In this document: positions 62,133 to 64,000 of the stretch, piece after piece
Position numbering within the stretch: the stretch's first letter is position 1
How the letters are laid out: each line of letters starts with the position of its first letter
The notes under the pieces: generated by a model
Databases searched by the model: none
Seen by the model: only the letters and a program-made list of their open reading frames with translations
What the model was told of the DNA's origin: nothing
Made by a program: the position numbers and the translations under genes
DNA from: DATFVA01 sp963771705
GTDB lineage: Bacteria; Bacteroidota; Ignavibacteria; Ignavibacteriales; Ignavibacteriaceae
Length of the DNA: 64,000 bases
Assembly: GCA_963771705.1 (NCBI GenBank)
Contig: CAVYUP010000001.1
Span: 1-64,000 of the forward strand
Reading direction: 5' to 3'

Positions 62133-62605
62133 AAGGGCTCAGGTTCCTGTTTCTTTACTTTGTTGGGGTTCAGAAGGGCAAGAAAACCCGGACCATAGAC
62201 CGATAAAGGAATAAATCCGATAAATATGAATACATCTTCGATAATTTTCAGAAATCCTACCCGGCTGCCGTCATTTGTCCCGAAGCATCCGCACTCAATA
62301 TCAAGTCCTCTTGATACCGCGATTCCTATTGCCGCAATAAAAACTATCATTAATCCTCCGCCTAGCAGAGCACTCTCCCTTACATAGACGCCCGTTATTA
62401 ACAGCAGACCGATGATAAGTTCAAGCCAGGGAATAATCAGGGCAAAGAAATTTAGATACTCTTCGGGGAGGAGTTTATAGTTATAAAGTGATTTCGCAAA
62501 ATATTCCAGATCGCTTATTTTCGTTACCGCCGAATAAACAAACAAACCCCCTAAAATAAGTCTTAAGGCAAATAACAAATATTTATTTGATAGTATTCCT
62601 GACAT
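62129..62605 (-). CDS. DoxX/MauE-like membrane protein
   Basis: A 158-residue protein with four transmembrane helices (about 8-26, 45-70, 78-98 and 118-140), typical of the DoxX/MauE superfamily. Between helices 3 and 4 lies GLDIECGCFGTND, whose Cys-x-Cys suggests thiol-disulfide exchange. It starts directly after the stop of the rhodanese gene (TAA-ATG with no spacer), so the two form an operon and probably a redox or sulfur-handling pair. Exact function is unknown. Confidence 0.85.
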   Translation of the reverse strand: MSGILSNKYLLFALRLILGGLFVYSAVTKISDLEYFAKSLYNYKLLPEEYLNFFALIIPWLELIIGLLLITGVYVRESALLGGGLMIVFIAAIGIAVSRGLDIECGCFGTNDGSRVGFLKIIEDVFIFIGFIPLSVYGPGFLALLNPNKVKKQEPEPF

Positions 62606-63328
62606 TTAATTTAGCTGGATATTTGTACCTGATGTAACTACAGGATAATTGGCGTCTTTCCACTCTTCCCATCCACCGAAAAAAACAAATACTTTTTTGA
62701 ATCCTTTTGAAAACAGTTCATTTCCCAGCCTGATGCTCATATCGCAGTCGGAACCTTCACAATAAGTAACAATGGGCTCTGATTTATCCATAGCTGTGAG
62801 AATGCTGTCGTACTCGTTAAGATGGAACAGGGGGAGGTTTACCGCCCCGGCTATATGCCCGTCTTCATATTCTTCAGGGTCCCTTGCATCCACAAACATT
62901 ATGTTATCTTTGTAAAGCTCATATGCCTGTACCATTGAAATCAGCCTTGGCTGATTAAAAACATCCTTTGTCAGATTATTTAAATTCAGCCCGTTATCTT
63001 TGTCTTTAGTTTTACCTGTTTGAATATTGTTTTCATCCTTCATAGCCAGGTCTGAATCCGTTTTATACTTATACTGAGGCAGGAGATCTTCGTCAATCTG
63101 CACTTTGTCCTTTTCCATAGCTATTTTGTTATGATCCGTCTCAATAGTGTCGGGCGCGATTTCATTAACGGCTTTTGAGGGAGGCTGCTTATTTAAAATC
63201 TCGTCTGTGCGGAGAGTCGTCTTTTTGTTGAATAACGGCAGGCCGTCGGGCTGAAGGTAATTAACCAGAAGTGCCGCTGCAATGGCAACTAATAAAATTA
63301 ACAATAATTTAGTTAATGAAAATCGCAT
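62606..63328 (-). CDS. Membrane-anchored rhodanese-like protein
   Basis: A 240-residue protein. One N-terminal transmembrane anchor (about 7-24) is followed by a polar, Lys/Asp/Asn-rich linker (about 30-120) and a single rhodanese domain (about 128-235). MFVDARDPEEYEDGHIAGAVNLP is the substrate-side motif, and the catalytic Cys is C190 in TYCEGSDCDMS; a second Cys lies at 195. Rhodaneses transfer sulfane sulfur. Exposure outside the membrane is likely. It is transcribed together with the DoxX/MauE-like gene downstream. Confidence 0.9.
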   Translation of the reverse strand: MRFSLTKLLLILLVAIAAALLVNYLQPDGLPLFNKKTTLRTDEILNKQPPSKAVNEIAPDTIETDHNKIAMEKDKVQIDEDLLPQYKYKTDSDLAMKDENNIQTGKTKDKDNGLNLNNLTKDVFNQPRLISMVQAYELYKDNIMFVDARDPEEYEDGHIAGAVNLPLFHLNEYDSILTAMDKSEPIVTYCEGSDCDMSIRLGNELFSKGFKKVFVFFGGWEEWKDANYPVVTSGTNIQLN

Positions 63329-63470
63329 AGCCTCACTCGAAGTTTAATATTTGTTGCAAATTCCCTCAGAATCGGGTTCTCTTAGCTGTAAAATATAATG
63401 CATCGAATATTTAATATGAATGAAAACTTAATTATAATCATTTTGAAATCAAACATAAAACCAGGAAGCT

Positions 63471-64000
63471 TTAGTCGTTTTTTCCGGACCTTGGAAGGAA
63501 CGGAATAATAGGCAGCAATTTGCAGTATATTTTGTAAACTGATTTAATAAGGGGATTAGGAAATAAAATTATCGAGGCTGGCAGCTGTACAATTTCTCCG
63601 CCGAACCCGAGTTTGAAAAATGTTGATGTTCTGATTATCTCCTTTGGTAACTTTTTCTGACCTCTGATCTGCTCTGAGGTCTGCGTATCAATAGAAGCAA
63701 AATCAAATACATTAAATCCTTCTTCCTTTGCCAGCATTATGGAGTACCAGAACAAAGCTGCGTTTGGGTTTGATTTAGGATATTTCCCGTCCCATCCAAT
63801 CTTCCAGATAATAAAACGATCCCTGATTATCAGCATTACGGCACCGGCAATTATCTCTGTTTCCTTTTCAATAAAATAAAGCCTTATCATGTCATCGCTA
63901 CAAAAGTTTTTCCATATTGTTTCAAATATCTCCAGGCTCGAGGGATTGGGAGAAACGTCCTGTCGCCTGCAGGTCTCTAGCATTAACTCGTAAAATAAAC
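63471..64000 (-). CDS. FemAB/GNAT-like acyltransferase, C-terminal part (runs off window)
   Basis: The frame is open to the right edge; residues LFYELMLETCRRQ precede the first internal ATG at 63983, so the start lies outside. The visible 176 residues resemble the second half of FemAB-type or Acetyltransf_6 proteins: FYELMLETCRRQ, IIAGAVMLIIRDRFIIWKIGWDGKYPKSNPNAALFW, and FDFASIDTQT with FKLGFGG. Such enzymes transfer amino acids or acyl groups to peptidoglycan or surface molecules, often using aminoacyl-tRNA. The acceptor is unknown. Confidence 0.75.
   Translation of the reverse strand, partial: LFYELMLETCRRQDVSPNPSSLEIFETIWKNFCSDDMIRLYFIEKETEIIAGAVMLIIRDRFIIWKIGWDGKYPKSNPNAALFWYSIMLAKEEGFNVFDFASIDTQTSEQIRGQKKLPKEIIRTSTFFKLGFGGEIVQLPASIILFPNPLIKSVYKIYCKLLPIIPFLPRSGKND

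Overview
The window looks like part of a chromosome of the class Ignavibacteria (Bacteroidota/Chlorobi side of the FCB group). This rests on several signals read from the sequence. A secreted multi-domain protein ends in a type IX secretion (T9SS) sorting domain with the YPNPFNPST signature. A tRNA and a metabolic gene have TAnnTTTG -7 promoter elements, as in Bacteroidota. There is a TonB-dependent receptor with a carboxypeptidase-regulatory-like N-terminus, a bacillithiol gene (bshC) and a 14-subunit complex I with fused nuoCD. Shine-Dalgarno sites are often visible, and several genes start with TTG or GTG. The assignment is an inference; no rRNA is present.

Layout. 1-5.3 kb: TonB receptor, EamA-type transporter, and an antisense DnaQ-exonuclease/GIY-YIG/UVR fusion. 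5.4-12.2 kb: a tight plus-strand housekeeping run (ymdB-like, beta-class DNA methyltransferase, folD, deoC, HicB-like small gene, TrmH-family methylase, aroA, MalK/UgpC-type ATPase). It is met head-on by bshC, which carries a single-base frameshift. 14-17 kb: a translationally coupled trio of radical SAM/SPASM protein, LPG-synthase-like membrane protein and GT2 glycosyltransferase. 17.2-21.3 kb: an exported Tyr/Trp-rich DUF6600-like protein and a malic enzyme-PTA fusion, each with a clear terminator. 21.3-22.5 kb: an 11-bp tandem repeat and an OB-fold lipoprotein.

22.7-37.3 kb is a complete nuoA-B-CD-E-F-G-H-I-J-K-L-M-N operon for NADH:quinone oxidoreductase, followed by a PEBP-family protein and a convergent CBS-domain protein. 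38.9-41.8 kb holds an exported GH31 alpha-glucosidase with a palindromic candidate operator, and a HiPIP-like lipoprotein. 42-46.4 kb is tRNA-Ser(GCU) plus a signalling cluster (Crp/Fnr regulator, degenerate receiver, small ORF, PAS histidine kinase, convergent receiver). A 1.1-kb gap follows with three consecutive hairpins that look like minus-strand terminators and no convincing gene to serve. The 1195-residue T9SS cargo with dockerin repeats comes next.

51.3-54.7 kb is the most unusual part: two neighbouring radical SAM genes. One has the architecture of the MJ0619/tetraether-synthase family; the other is a B12-binding radical SAM enzyme. Together they suggest a membrane-lipid or other unactivated-carbon modification system. 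55-60.5 kb carries a glutaryl-CoA-dehydrogenase-like gene, guaB, a GT4-like glycosyltransferase and purD. 60.5-62.1 kb is a DNA polymerase III alpha-like gene that stops about 20 residues after its third catalytic aspartate. A DoxX/MauE-like gene, a membrane-anchored rhodanese and the C-terminal part of a FemAB/GNAT-like gene running off the right edge finish the window.
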